DNA of 64,000 nucleotides from NCBI GenBank assembly GCA_009783295.1, contig WRHK01000004.1, forward strand, positions 35,795 through 99,794, read 5' to 3'. This document shows positions 35,683 through 45,083 of the stretch, piece by piece (within the stretch, counting starts at the first letter, position 1; each line of letters begins with the position of its first letter). Source of the DNA: Promicromonosporaceae bacterium (GTDB lineage Bacteria; Actinomycetota; Actinomycetes; Actinomycetales; Cellulomonadaceae). The position numbers and the translations under genes are program-made. The notes under the pieces were generated by a model. It was not told the origin of the DNA. It searched no databases and was given only the letters and a program-made list of their open reading frames with translations.

Positions 35683-38600
35683 GCACCGTCCGCACCGTCG
35701 CCCAGCGGGCGTCCGCCCAGCGCGGCGTGCTCGCCGTGGTCGCGGCGCTGGTGGTGCTCACCACCGGCGTGGTCGGCGCGTCCGCGGCCCTGCTCGTGGC
35801 GTCCGACGGCGACGCCCCGCGCGCCGCGTTCGCCGCCGCGACGCCCGCGGAGCGCAGCCTCGCCGTCGGCATGAAGGTGGCCGCGCCGTCGGAGACCAAC
35901 ATCGTGATGGAGGCGGCCCCGGCCGAGGACGCCGCGACGGCGGAGCTGAGGCGGCTGGCCGCGCCGGCACGCCTGACGACGTCGCAGTGGCTGGAGTCCC
36001 CGCTGCTCACGACGGCCGCGAGCGGGCCGCTGCAGTCGTCGTCGGCCACGGCGTACCTCGCCGCGATCTCGGGCGACGCGCCGGTCACGATGCTCTCCGG
36101 GTCGGCGCCCACGGGCACGGTGGGGTCCGACGGCGCCCTGCCGGTGGCCGTCCCGTCGGCGGCACAGCGCGCGCTGGGCTGGAAGGTGGGCGACACGGTG
36201 CGCCTGCACGACTTCACCGACGCCACGGTCACGGTGCTGAAGGTCACCGGCGTGTACGAGGCGCACGACGCCATGCACGCGTGGGGCTTCGACCAGCTGG
36301 GCGGGGCGGGCGGCGGCACCCTCGGGATGCCGGGCACCCAGGACTCGGCGTCGGTCCCGGCGTACGGGCCGCTCCTGACCAGCACCGACGCGCTCGCCGC
36401 CGGGCACGTGCAGGTCGCGCGCGTGCAGGTCACGGGCGCTGTGGACCTCGCCGGCACGACGCCGGCCGACGCGCGCGCCATCGCCGACCGCCTGCCGGAC
36501 GCGCAGGTGGACATGGTCGCGGCGCTGCAGACCAAGACGCTCTCGGTGGACCCGCTGGACCTGCGGGCGGGCACCCTCATCGACGGCGTGCTGGCCCGCC
36601 TCGCCGTGACGCGGACCATCGTGCTCGTGGCCGTGCTGGTGCTGCTGCTCGTGGGCGGCGCGGCGGCGCTGCTGGCGGCGCGCATGCTGGCGGAGCAGCG
36701 CACGGGGGAGACGGCGCTCATGATGGCGCGCGGCTCCACGCGCGGCCAGGTGCTGGTGCTCGCGGGGCTCGAGGCGCTCGGCCTGGCCGTGCTGGTCACC
36801 GCCGTGTCACCCGTGCTGGCCGCCCTGCTGGTGCGGGCCGTCGGCGCGGCGATCGGCAGCGCGTCGGTGCCGGGCCTCGGGGCCTCGCTGGGCTCGCCGC
36901 TGGTGTGGGTGGCGAGCGCGGCGTGCGCCGTGCTCCTGTCGAGCCTGCTGCTCGTGCCGTACCTGCGCCGGGGCGCCGAGGCCGGGCGACCGGTGCAGAC
37001 GCGCCCGGGCGCGGCGACGCTCGGGAGCGTGCTCGCGCAGTCCGCGGGCGTGGTGGTGCTGGTGGTCCTCGCGGGCGTGGCGACGTGGCAGCTGTGGACG
37101 CGGCCCCTGGCGCCGGGCGGCACCACCGACCCGATCCTGGTGGTCGCGCCCGGGCTCATGGTGCTGGCCGGCAGCCTGCTGCTGGTGCGGGCGCTGCCCC
37201 TCGTGGCGCGCGCCGGCGACCGGGCGGCGTCGCGGTCGCGCGGGATGGTCGCGCCGCTGGCGCTGTGGGAGACGGGGCGCCGCCCCGAGCGCGCCGCGCA
37301 GTCGGTGCTGCTGGTGACGTTCGCCGTCGCGGCCGCCGTGTTCGCGGTGACCACGCTCGACACCTGGCGCACGTCGCAGGTCGACCAGGCCGAGCTCGCC
37401 GTCGGCGCGCCCGTGCGGCTGGAGCACACGGTCGCCGACCCGCTGCAGGCGTCGGCCGACGTCGCGGCCTTCGCGGGCCGGCACCACGCCGACCTGCAGC
37501 CCGTGACGGTCGGCCACGCGAGCATCGCGCCCGACCAGAGCGAGCTCACGCCCGACCCCACGCGGGTGCTGGCCGTCGACGACGGCGCCGCCCTGCACGG
37601 CCGGCTCAGCCTCGTGGCCGGGCTCGGCGGCGTGAGCAGCTGGGGCGACGTCGTGAACGCGCTGGCCCGGCCGGAGCCGATGACCCCGCCGGCGGGGCCC
37701 CTGCTGCCCGACGGCACCACCATGCTCACCGCCGTCGCGCAGGTGGACGCGGTGCCCGTCTTCGACTCGGCGAGCGCACCCCAGTTCACGCTGCAGGCCG
37801 TGGTCGAGGACGCGCGCGGCGTCCAGTCCGTGCGACCGCTGCTGCTGGACCGCGGGAACCACCCGGTCTCGGGCACGGGGCCGGCCCTCCTCTCGGGCAC
37901 CCTGCGCGACGACGGCGGGGCGGTCACCGGCGTGCGGCTGGTCGGGTTCCGTGTGCTGCTCGGCGCGGCGGTGGTCCCGAACTCGCAGAACGCGACGCCG
38001 CAGGTCACGGCGAAGATCGCCGGCCTCGCCGCCGCCGACGCCGCCGGGAAGGCCACGCCCGTGGACCTCGGGAGCGGCTGGGCCGCGCGCGGCACGCAGT
38101 ACGCGTTCGAGCCCGAGGGCCTGGTGACCTCCAACTACGCGACGCCGACCATGCTGCAGGGTCTCGCCGACGCGAAGGTCGCCGACGGCACCCTCGTGAT
38201 CAGCCGCGCCGTCGAGCCGCCGGAGCTGGAGCACTTCGGGGCGAGCATGGTCGCGGCGCCGTCGACCGACGGGACGTTCCCCGGCCTCCAGCTCGTCAAG
38301 GGGAGCAAGCTGTACGCCGTCCCGCCGGTGCCGGCCGTCATCACGCAGGACCTCGCCCAGACGTACAAGGCGGTGCCGGGCAGCCGCCTGCAGGTCATCA
38401 CCGACGACGGCGAGGGCGACGTCGAGGTCATCGTCATGGCCGTGGCGCAGTACCTGCCGGGCGGCTCCGGCCCCGGGGTGCTGGTGCGCCGCGACGAGCT
38501 GCAGCGGGCCTCCGGCCCCCTGGGCCTCGCGCCGCTCGCCGTCGACGAGTGGTGGGGCACGGCCGCGGCCGGGTCCGACGTCGCCGCGGCATCGGCCGCC

Positions 38601-39095
38601 CCGCCCGGCACGGTGCTCACCATCCCGGGCGCGATCTCCGACCTGCGCGACGGGCCCGACCGTGTCGGGGTGCAGGCGGCGCTGCTGCTGCTCGCGGGCT
38701 GTGCGCTTCTCCTTGCCGTCACGGGCGCCGCGACCAGCGTCGCCGGCGGGCTGCAGCTGCGGCGGCTCGAGCTCGCGCGGCTGGCGGCCCTCGGGGCGTC
38801 GCGCGCGTCGCTGGTGCGGTCGGTGCTCGTGGAGCACGGGTTCCTGCTGGGGCTCGGGATCGTGGCCGGGGCCGCGGTCGGCGGGCTCACGGCCGGGCTG
38901 CTCGCGGCGCGGTTCGCCGTGGGCGCCGACGGCGGGCTCCCGATCCCGCAGGCCTTGTTCGAGGCGCCGTGGGCGTGGCTGACGGTGCTCGTCGTCGCGC
39001 TGGTCGGGCTCGCGGCCGTGGCCGTGGGCACGACGGCGCAGTCCCTCGTCGGCCGCGCGCGCGCCGACCTGCTGCGGTTGGGAGCGGACCGGTGA
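35679..39095 (+). CDS. Very large FtsX-family ABC permease, type A copy 1
   Basis: The 1138-residue protein has an N-terminal helix (GVLAVVAALVVLTTGVVGAS), a large extracytoplasmic region, a helix cluster near residues 305-500 (TRTIVLVAVLVLLLVGGAAALLAARM and following), a second large outside region, and a C-terminal FtsX domain (AALLLLAGCALLLAVTGAATSVAGGLQLRRLELARLAALGASR). It is clearly related in order and sequence to the type A permease at 41,730. GTG 35679 overlaps the ATPase stop. Substrate is unknown. Confidence 0.88.
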   Translation: MSTVRTVAQRASAQRGVLAVVAALVVLTTGVVGASAALLVASDGDAPRAAFAAATPAERSLAVGMKVAAPSETNIVMEAAPAEDAATAELRRLAAPARLTTSQWLESPLLTTAASGPLQSSSATAYLAAISGDAPVTMLSGSAPTGTVGSDGALPVAVPSAAQRALGWKVGDTVRLHDFTDATVTVLKVTGVYEAHDAMHAWGFDQLGGAGGGTLGMPGTQDSASVPAYGPLLTSTDALAAGHVQVARVQVTGAVDLAGTTPADARAIADRLPDAQVDMVAALQTKTLSVDPLDLRAGTLIDGVLARLAVTRTIVLVAVLVLLLVGGAAALLAARMLAEQRTGETALMMARGSTRGQVLVLAGLEALGLAVLVTAVSPVLAALLVRAVGAAIGSASVPGLGASLGSPLVWVASAACAVLLSSLLLVPYLRRGAEAGRPVQTRPGAATLGSVLAQSAGVVVLVVLAGVATWQLWTRPLAPGGTTDPILVVAPGLMVLAGSLLLVRALPLVARAGDRAASRSRGMVAPLALWETGRRPERAAQSVLLVTFAVAAAVFAVTTLDTWRTSQVDQAELAVGAPVRLEHTVADPLQASADVAAFAGRHHADLQPVTVGHASIAPDQSELTPDPTRVLAVDDGAALHGRLSLVAGLGGVSSWGDVVNALARPEPMTPPAGPLLPDGTTMLTAVAQVDAVPVFDSASAPQFTLQAVVEDARGVQSVRPLLLDRGNHPVSGTGPALLSGTLRDDGGAVTGVRLVGFRVLLGAAVVPNSQNATPQVTAKIAGLAAADAAGKATPVDLGSGWAARGTQYAFEPEGLVTSNYATPTMLQGLADAKVADGTLVISRAVEPPELEHFGASMVAAPSTDGTFPGLQLVKGSKLYAVPPVPAVITQDLAQTYKAVPGSRLQVITDDGEGDVEVIVMAVAQYLPGGSGPGVLVRRDELQRASGPLGLAPLAVDEWWGTAAAGSDVAAASAAPPGTVLTIPGAISDLRDGPDRVGVQAALLLLAGCALLLAVTGAATSVAGGLQLRRLELARLAALGASRASLVRSVLVEHGFLLGLGIVAGAAVGGLTAGLLAARFAVGADGGLPIPQALFEAPWAWLTVLVVALVGLAAVAVGTTAQSLVGRARADLLRLGADR

Positions 39096-41728
39096 CCTGG
39101 GTGCGCACGACGTTCGCCGGGCTGGGCACGGCATGGCGCCGCGCCGTCGAGCAGCGCGGCATCCTCGCCGCCTACGCGGCGCTCGCGGCGGTGCTGGCGG
39201 CCGCCGCGGCGGTGGCCCCGCTGCTCATGGAGCGGGCCTCCGACGCCGGGCTGCGGCACGCGTTGAGCGCGGCAGGCCCGTCGACCGACCTCACGCTCAC
39301 GTACCAGTACTACTTCGAGGGCGGCACGGCGCCGACCTTCGAGGACCTGGCCGACGTCGGCCACCTGCTGCCCCCGCACCTGGCGCGCGTGGCGGGCAAG
39401 CCCGGCCTGGCGGCCGCCGCCGAGAGCACCGGGTTCGCCGCGGGCGGCAAGAGCTTCAGCGTCGAGCGCGTCGAGGTCGCCCACCCGCCCGTGCGCTGGG
39501 TCGACGGGTCGGCGCCGGGGAGCTACGACCCCAACAGGTCGGGCACGTACACGGTCGACGTGGGCCTCTCCGTGGCGAACGCGCGGGCGATGGGCGTCGC
39601 CGCCGGCGCCGTGCTGCCGCCGTCGGACGGCGTCTCCCTGCACGTCACCGGGCTGTTCGAGCCCCTCGACGCGAACGACCCGGCCTGGCGTGCCGCGCCG
39701 TCGCTGCTGGCGTTCGAACCACCGTTCGCGCCGCGGCCCGACGTCGCCGCGCTGCTCGGGCCGGCCGTGCTGCCGAAGTCGGACACGCCGGTCGTGATCA
39801 CGACGGCCACCCACACGCTGGTGGCCCGCGTGCCGATCCGGCTGGCCGAGGTGCGCTCGCGCGACATCGACGCGCTCCTGGTGGACCTGGCCCGGATCAA
39901 GGACCGGCCGGGCGGCCTGAGCACGCCGAACTCGACCATCATGACCACCGACACGAGGCTCGCCGAGGTGCTGACCACCTACCAGGCCCGCGTGACCGTC
40001 GCCCGGGCGCAGCTCACCACGGTGCTGGTGGGCCTCACGGTGGGCGCGGGGCTGGTGCTGGCGCTCGCGGCGTCGCTGCTCGTGTCGCGGCGCCGCACGA
40101 TGCTGGCCCTCGAGCGCGCCCGCGGCGCGTCGGTCGGGTCGGTGGCGGTGCGCGCGCTGGCGGAGTCGGCCGTCGTGACCGTCGTGGCGGCCGGGGTCGG
40201 GGTGCTCGCGACGCTCCCGTTCGGCGGGCTCGTCGTGGGCGGCGACCTGGTGCCGGCCGCCGTGGTGCTGGCCTGCGTGCTGCTGCTCCCCGCGTTCTCC
40301 GCGGTGCGGACGGCCTGGGCGTCGTGGTCGAGCCGGCGCGTGCCCACCGACCGGGACGCCCGCCGGGAGAAGGAGCGCGTGCGCCGGTCGTGGGGCGTCG
40401 CGGCGAAGGTGGGCGTCGTCGCGCTCGCCGCCGCGGCCCTGGCGGCTGCGCGCGTGCGCGGGTTCGACCGGCACGGCGACCTGTTCACGCAGGCGGCGCC
40501 CGTGCTGGTGGGGGCCGCGTGCTGCGTGCTGGTGCTGTGGCTGGTGCCGTGGCTGGTGCGCTCGGTGGTGCGGCGGCGCGCGCGGCGGTGGTCGGCGATC
40601 ACGCTGGTCTCGGCGACGCGCGCGGCGTCCGGGGGAGCGGGGACGACGGCGCTGCTGAGCGTGGCCGTCGTGGCGACGCTGGCCGTGTTCTCCGCGGCGC
40701 AGGCCTCCACGGTCGCGGCGGCGCAGCAGCGGTCCACGGACGCCGTGGTCGGTGCCGCCGTCCGCGTCGACAACCCCGACGACGGCTACGTCGACTGGAT
40801 CAAGGCGCAGTTCCCGGGCATCAAGGTGGCCCCCGCCTCCGTGCTCGCCGACCGCAGCCTCGGCACCGGCACCGGGCTGACCGTCACGGTCCTGGCCGTG
40901 GACACGGCGACGTTCCCGCAGCTCGCGGCCCTCGCGCACCATGCCCCGCTGCACCCGGGCGACCGGGTGCCCGCCCTCGTCGACGCCGGCCTGGTGCACC
41001 CGATCAAGGCGCTCGACCCGTCGGTGCTGGCCATCGGTGCGTCCATGAAGCTCGACGTGGTCGGCACCGCCGACCTGGCCCGCACCGGGCCGCCGGTGAG
41101 CCTCACCGACCCCTCGGCCGAGCCGGTGATCGTCGTCGACCGCGACGCCATGGTCCAGGCGACCGGCACCGACGCCACCAGGGTGGCCACCGACATCGTG
41201 TGGCTCGACGGGCCCGGCGCCGAGAAGGCAGCGGCGGTGAACCCGGGGTCCCTCGCGGTGGTCACGGTCCGCTCCGCCCTCGAGGCGAGCCTGCGCACCG
41301 ACCCGCTGCTCGGCGGCGTGACCGCGCTGCTGCGCCTCGCGGCGCTCGCCCTCGCGGCGCTCGCGGCGGCGGCGGTCGGCCTGACGGTGCTCGCGGGCGG
41401 CCCCGAGCGGCTGCGCGTGCTCGCCGTGCTGCGCACGCTGGGCGTCCCCCGGCGGGCCGGCCGGTCGCTGGCCATCGGCGAGCTCGCGCCGCTGCTCGCC
41501 GCCGCGGTCGTCTCCGGGGCGCTGGCCGGCGCGCTGGTCGCGTGGCTGCTCACGGGCGTGCAGGGGCTCGAGCTGCTCGCCAACGGCACGGCGGCCGCGC
41601 TGGCGTTGCCCTGGTGGCCGTTCGTGCTGGTGCCCGCGGCGGTCGCCGCGGCCCTGGTGGTGGGCGCGTGGCTCGAGGAGCGCGGGCGCCGCCACGCCCG
41701 CGTCGGCGAGACGCTCCGGACCTACTGA
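39092..41728 (+). CDS. Large FtsX-family ABC permease, type B copy 1
   Basis: The 878-residue protein opens VTWVRTTFAGLGTAWRRAVE with a first helix near residues 22-45, has an outside domain, a cluster of helices near residues 310-500 (AQLTTVLVGLTVGAGLVLALAAS), and a C-terminal FtsX-type end (TVLAGGPERLRVLAVLRTLGVPRRAGRSLAIGEL). The partner at 45,080 has exactly the same length. GTG 39092 overlaps the type A stop (GTGA). Confidence 0.88.
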   Translation: MTWVRTTFAGLGTAWRRAVEQRGILAAYAALAAVLAAAAAVAPLLMERASDAGLRHALSAAGPSTDLTLTYQYYFEGGTAPTFEDLADVGHLLPPHLARVAGKPGLAAAAESTGFAAGGKSFSVERVEVAHPPVRWVDGSAPGSYDPNRSGTYTVDVGLSVANARAMGVAAGAVLPPSDGVSLHVTGLFEPLDANDPAWRAAPSLLAFEPPFAPRPDVAALLGPAVLPKSDTPVVITTATHTLVARVPIRLAEVRSRDIDALLVDLARIKDRPGGLSTPNSTIMTTDTRLAEVLTTYQARVTVARAQLTTVLVGLTVGAGLVLALAASLLVSRRRTMLALERARGASVGSVAVRALAESAVVTVVAAGVGVLATLPFGGLVVGGDLVPAAVVLACVLLLPAFSAVRTAWASWSSRRVPTDRDARREKERVRRSWGVAAKVGVVALAAAALAAARVRGFDRHGDLFTQAAPVLVGAACCVLVLWLVPWLVRSVVRRRARRWSAITLVSATRAASGGAGTTALLSVAVVATLAVFSAAQASTVAAAQQRSTDAVVGAAVRVDNPDDGYVDWIKAQFPGIKVAPASVLADRSLGTGTGLTVTVLAVDTATFPQLAALAHHAPLHPGDRVPALVDAGLVHPIKALDPSVLAIGASMKLDVVGTADLARTGPPVSLTDPSAEPVIVVDRDAMVQATGTDATRVATDIVWLDGPGAEKAAAVNPGSLAVVTVRSALEASLRTDPLLGGVTALLRLAALALAALAAAAVGLTVLAGGPERLRVLAVLRTLGVPRRAGRSLAIGELAPLLAAAVVSGALAGALVAWLLTGVQGLELLANGTAAALALPWWPFVLVPAAVAAALVVGAWLEERGRRHARVGETLRTY

Positions 41729-41729
41729 C

Positions 41730-44700
41730 GTGGCGAGCACCCTCCGGCTCGTGGCGCAGCGGGCCGTCGCGCAGCGCGTGGTGCTCGGCGTCGTCGCGGC
41801 GCTCGTCGCGCTCACCACAGCCGCGATCGGGGCGTCCGCGGTGCTGCTCGACGCCGCGGAGCAGCGCGCGCCGGCCGCGGCACTGGCCGTGCTGACGCCC
41901 CAGGAGCGGCACCTGGCCCTCGCCGTGGAGCTCCAGGAGGGCACGTCGACGAGCATCGCCTACCCGGCCCCGCCCGCCGTCGACGCCGCCACCCGCGTGC
42001 TGCGCTCGCTCGTGGCCCCGGCCCCCCTGACCACGCAGACGTGGGCCGAGTCGGCGCTGCTCACCACGTCGAGCGCGCACCAGACCGTCCAGGACGCGCC
42101 GGGCACCTACCTCGCAGCGCTGCCCGACGACGCCCCGCTCGCGCTGGTCTCCGGCGCGCTGCCCGCGGCCGGGGCGGGAGCGGACGCCGACGGCACCATC
42201 CCGGTGGCCGTCCCGGCACGGGCCGCCCGCGACCTCGGCTGGACGGTCGGGAAGACGGTCCGCGTCGCCTCCCTCGGCCCGGCCGGGACCGCGACGGTCA
42301 AGGTCACGGGGATCTACACGGCCAAGGACCCGTCGCGGTCGTGGACCTTCGACCACCTCGGGGGAGCGGCCTACTCCGAGACCGAGGCGGGGCAGATCGT
42401 CTACGGCGAGCCGCTCAAGGTGTGGGGCCCGCTGCTGACCTCGCAGGACGCGCTCGCCGCCAGCCCGTTCGGCGTCGGCCGGCTCGAGGTGGTCGGCACG
42501 CCGGACCTGTCCCGGCTGACGGCGGCGCAGGCGCGCGCGGTCGGGGCTCGGATGCCCCAGGCCCAGGAGCGCGCCGCCACGGCGCTCGCCTCCCAGGTCG
42601 TCACGGTCGAGCAGGTGGACAACCCCCTGGTCGCGCGGTTCGCCGCCCTCGTCGCGCGGATCGCCGTGACCCGCACGGTCGTGCTCGTGGCGGCGCTCGT
42701 GCTGCTGCTCGTGGGCGGGGCCGCGGCGCTGCTCGCGGCCCGCATGGTGGCCGAGCAGCGCGGCGGCGAGGTCGCGCTGATGATCGCGCGCGGCGGGTCG
42801 CGGCGGCAGGTGCTCGCCCTGGCAGCGGTCGAGGCGCTGGGGCTCGCCGTCGTCGTGGCTGCCGTCGCCCCGGCCGTGGCCGCAGTGCTGGTGCGGCTGG
42901 TCGGTGCGGCCCTCGGCGGGGAGACCGCGGTGCCGGGGATCGCCGGCGCGCTGTCCGGGCCGGTCGCCTGGTGGGTGTGCGGCGCGAGCGCGCTGGCGCT
43001 GTCGAGCCTGCTCCTGATGCCCTACCTCCGGCGCGGCGCCGACCGGCACCGGCCCCCGCGTGTCCGCCCCGGCGCGGCGCGAGCCGGGCGGCTCCTCGCC
43101 CGGTCGGGGGGCGTCGTCGTGCCGCTCGCCGTCGCGGGGATCGCGGTCTGGCAGCTCGCCGTCCGCCCCCTGCAGCCGAACGGCGCGGCGGACCCCGTGC
43201 TCGTGGCGGCCCCGGCGCTGCTGCTGCTCGCGGGCGGCCTGCTGGTGGTGCACCTGCTGCCGCTGCTCGCCCGTGCGGGCGACCGTGCCGCGGCCCGGGC
43301 CCGCGGGTTCGTGGTGCCGATGGCGTTCTGGGAGTCGGGGCGCCGGCCCGCGCGGGCCGCCCAGTCGGTCGTGCTGGTCACGCTCGCGGTCGCGGCCGCG
43401 GTGTTCGCCGTGTCGGCGCTCGGCACCTGGCGCACGTCCCAGGTGGAGCAGGCCTCGTTCGCCGTAGGTGCGCCGCTGCGCGTCACCCCGGCGTCGAGCG
43501 ACCCCCTGCAGGCCTCCGCCGACGTCGCCGCGTTCGCCGGCGCGCACGGCGCCGCGCTGCACCCGGTGACGGTCGCGAGCGTCACGGCGGCGAGCACGGG
43601 CACCGACCCGGTGGACGCGCGCCTGCTCGCCGCCGACGATGGCGCCGTGCTCCGCGGCCGGCTCGACGCGGTCGCGGGCCCCGGCGGAGCCTCCGGCTGG
43701 GCCGACGTGCTCCGGGACCTGCGGCGGCCCGATCTCACGCGGGCCGCGGGACCGGCGCTGCCCGACGGCACCGTCCGGGTGGCGCTGACCATGGACTTCG
43801 GCCTCTCCGGCGCGGCCGTCGCGCAGTACGGCTCCGTGCTGCCCGAGGTCGTGCTCGAGGACGCGCACGGCGTCCGCTCCGTCCGGGTGCTGCGCCCGGA
43901 CGGGGCGACGCAGCAGTACGCGGCGACGGCGCGCGACGACGGCGGCGCCGTCACCGGGACGCGGGTCGTCGCCCTGCAGCTGGTCACCGACCCGATGTAC
44001 GCAATGGGGTCCGTCGCGGCGCGGGTCGCCTTCTCGGACCTGACCGCCCTCGACACGTCGGGCCGGCGCACCCCCGTCGGGCTCGGGTCCGCCTGGTCGG
44101 CGCGCAGCCCGCAGTACGTGGTCGACTCCTCGACCCTGGTCCCGCAGCTCACGCAGGACGACCTGCCCGCCACCGTCACCGACGGAGCCGTCGTCGTGTC
44201 GCGCCCGGTCTCCCCGGACGTGCTGGCCACGTCCGGTGCGGGCGTGGTCGTGGCGCCCAGCGCGGACGGGCGCTTCCCCGGGCTCGCGCCGGTGGCGGGG
44301 ACCAAGGCGTACGCCGTCCCGCCGGTGCCCGCCGTCGTGACGCCGGGGATGGCAGACTCGCTCGGCGTCGGGGTGGGCGGCCGCTTCACCCTCGCCGGGC
44401 CGGCCGCCGACGGCGACGTGGACGCCTACGTCTCCGGCGTCGTGCGCGACCTGCCCGGCGGCGCGAGCGTCCTGGTCCGCCGTGACGTGCTGGAGGCGGT
44501 CTCCGCGCCCGACGACGTCGCCCCCATGGCCGCCGACGAGTGGTGGGGCACCGCCGCGCCCGGCTCCGACGCGGCGACCACGACCGACCGGCCCGGCGAC
44601 GTCCAGACGCTCGCCGCCGCGATCATCGACCTGCGCGACGGGCCCGACCGCATCGGCATCCAGGCCGCCCTCCTGCTGCTGGCCGGGTGCGCCCTGCTGC

Positions 44701-45083
44701 TGGCCGTCGCCGGCGCCGCCACGAGCGTGGCAGGCAGCCTCCAGCTGCGGCGGCTCGAGCTCGCCCGGCTCCAGGCCGTGGGCGCGTCGCGCAGCGCGCT
44801 CGTGCGCTCGGCCGTCGCGGAGCACGCGCTGCTGCTCGGCGTCGGGCTGGTGGGCGGCTGCGTGGTGGGCTTCGGCGCGGCCGCGCTGCTCGCGGTGCGG
44901 TTCGCCGTCGGGCCCGACGGCGGCACGCCGGTGCCGGCGCCGTGGCTGGTCGTGCCGTGGCCGGCGCTCGCAGGCTGCCTGCTCGCGCTCGTCGCGGGCG
45001 CGGCGCTGGCCGTAGGCACGACGTCGCGCACCATGGTCCAGCGCGCGCGTGCGGCGCTGCTGCGGCTGGGGGCCGACTCATGA
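41730..45083 (+). CDS. Very large FtsX-family ABC permease, type A copy 2
   Basis: The 1117-residue paralogue of the type A gene at 35,679 shares LVAQRAVAQRVVLGVVAALV at the start, TRTVVLVAALVLLLVGGAAALLAARM in the middle, and LLAGCALLLAVAGAATSVAG at the end. GTG 41730 follows the previous stop by one base, so the A-B-A-B order is unbroken. No frameshift was seen in either copy, which argues that both are functional. Confidence 0.88.
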   Translation: MASTLRLVAQRAVAQRVVLGVVAALVALTTAAIGASAVLLDAAEQRAPAAALAVLTPQERHLALAVELQEGTSTSIAYPAPPAVDAATRVLRSLVAPAPLTTQTWAESALLTTSSAHQTVQDAPGTYLAALPDDAPLALVSGALPAAGAGADADGTIPVAVPARAARDLGWTVGKTVRVASLGPAGTATVKVTGIYTAKDPSRSWTFDHLGGAAYSETEAGQIVYGEPLKVWGPLLTSQDALAASPFGVGRLEVVGTPDLSRLTAAQARAVGARMPQAQERAATALASQVVTVEQVDNPLVARFAALVARIAVTRTVVLVAALVLLLVGGAAALLAARMVAEQRGGEVALMIARGGSRRQVLALAAVEALGLAVVVAAVAPAVAAVLVRLVGAALGGETAVPGIAGALSGPVAWWVCGASALALSSLLLMPYLRRGADRHRPPRVRPGAARAGRLLARSGGVVVPLAVAGIAVWQLAVRPLQPNGAADPVLVAAPALLLLAGGLLVVHLLPLLARAGDRAAARARGFVVPMAFWESGRRPARAAQSVVLVTLAVAAAVFAVSALGTWRTSQVEQASFAVGAPLRVTPASSDPLQASADVAAFAGAHGAALHPVTVASVTAASTGTDPVDARLLAADDGAVLRGRLDAVAGPGGASGWADVLRDLRRPDLTRAAGPALPDGTVRVALTMDFGLSGAAVAQYGSVLPEVVLEDAHGVRSVRVLRPDGATQQYAATARDDGGAVTGTRVVALQLVTDPMYAMGSVAARVAFSDLTALDTSGRRTPVGLGSAWSARSPQYVVDSSTLVPQLTQDDLPATVTDGAVVVSRPVSPDVLATSGAGVVVAPSADGRFPGLAPVAGTKAYAVPPVPAVVTPGMADSLGVGVGGRFTLAGPAADGDVDAYVSGVVRDLPGGASVLVRRDVLEAVSAPDDVAPMAADEWWGTAAPGSDAATTTDRPGDVQTLAAAIIDLRDGPDRIGIQAALLLLAGCALLLAVAGAATSVAGSLQLRRLELARLQAVGASRSALVRSAVAEHALLLGVGLVGGCVVGFGAAALLAVRFAVGPDGGTPVPAPWLVVPWPALAGCLLALVAGAALAVGTTSRTMVQRARAALLRLGADS

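Noticed and set aside
35624..41956. Very long alternative frames on both strands across the FtsX permeases
   Set aside because: They lie over well-conserved membrane proteins and have Arg/Pro/His-rich composition without domains; high GC removes stop codons. The exception is the second half of the 35,624 frame, which is the type B permease from 39,092.
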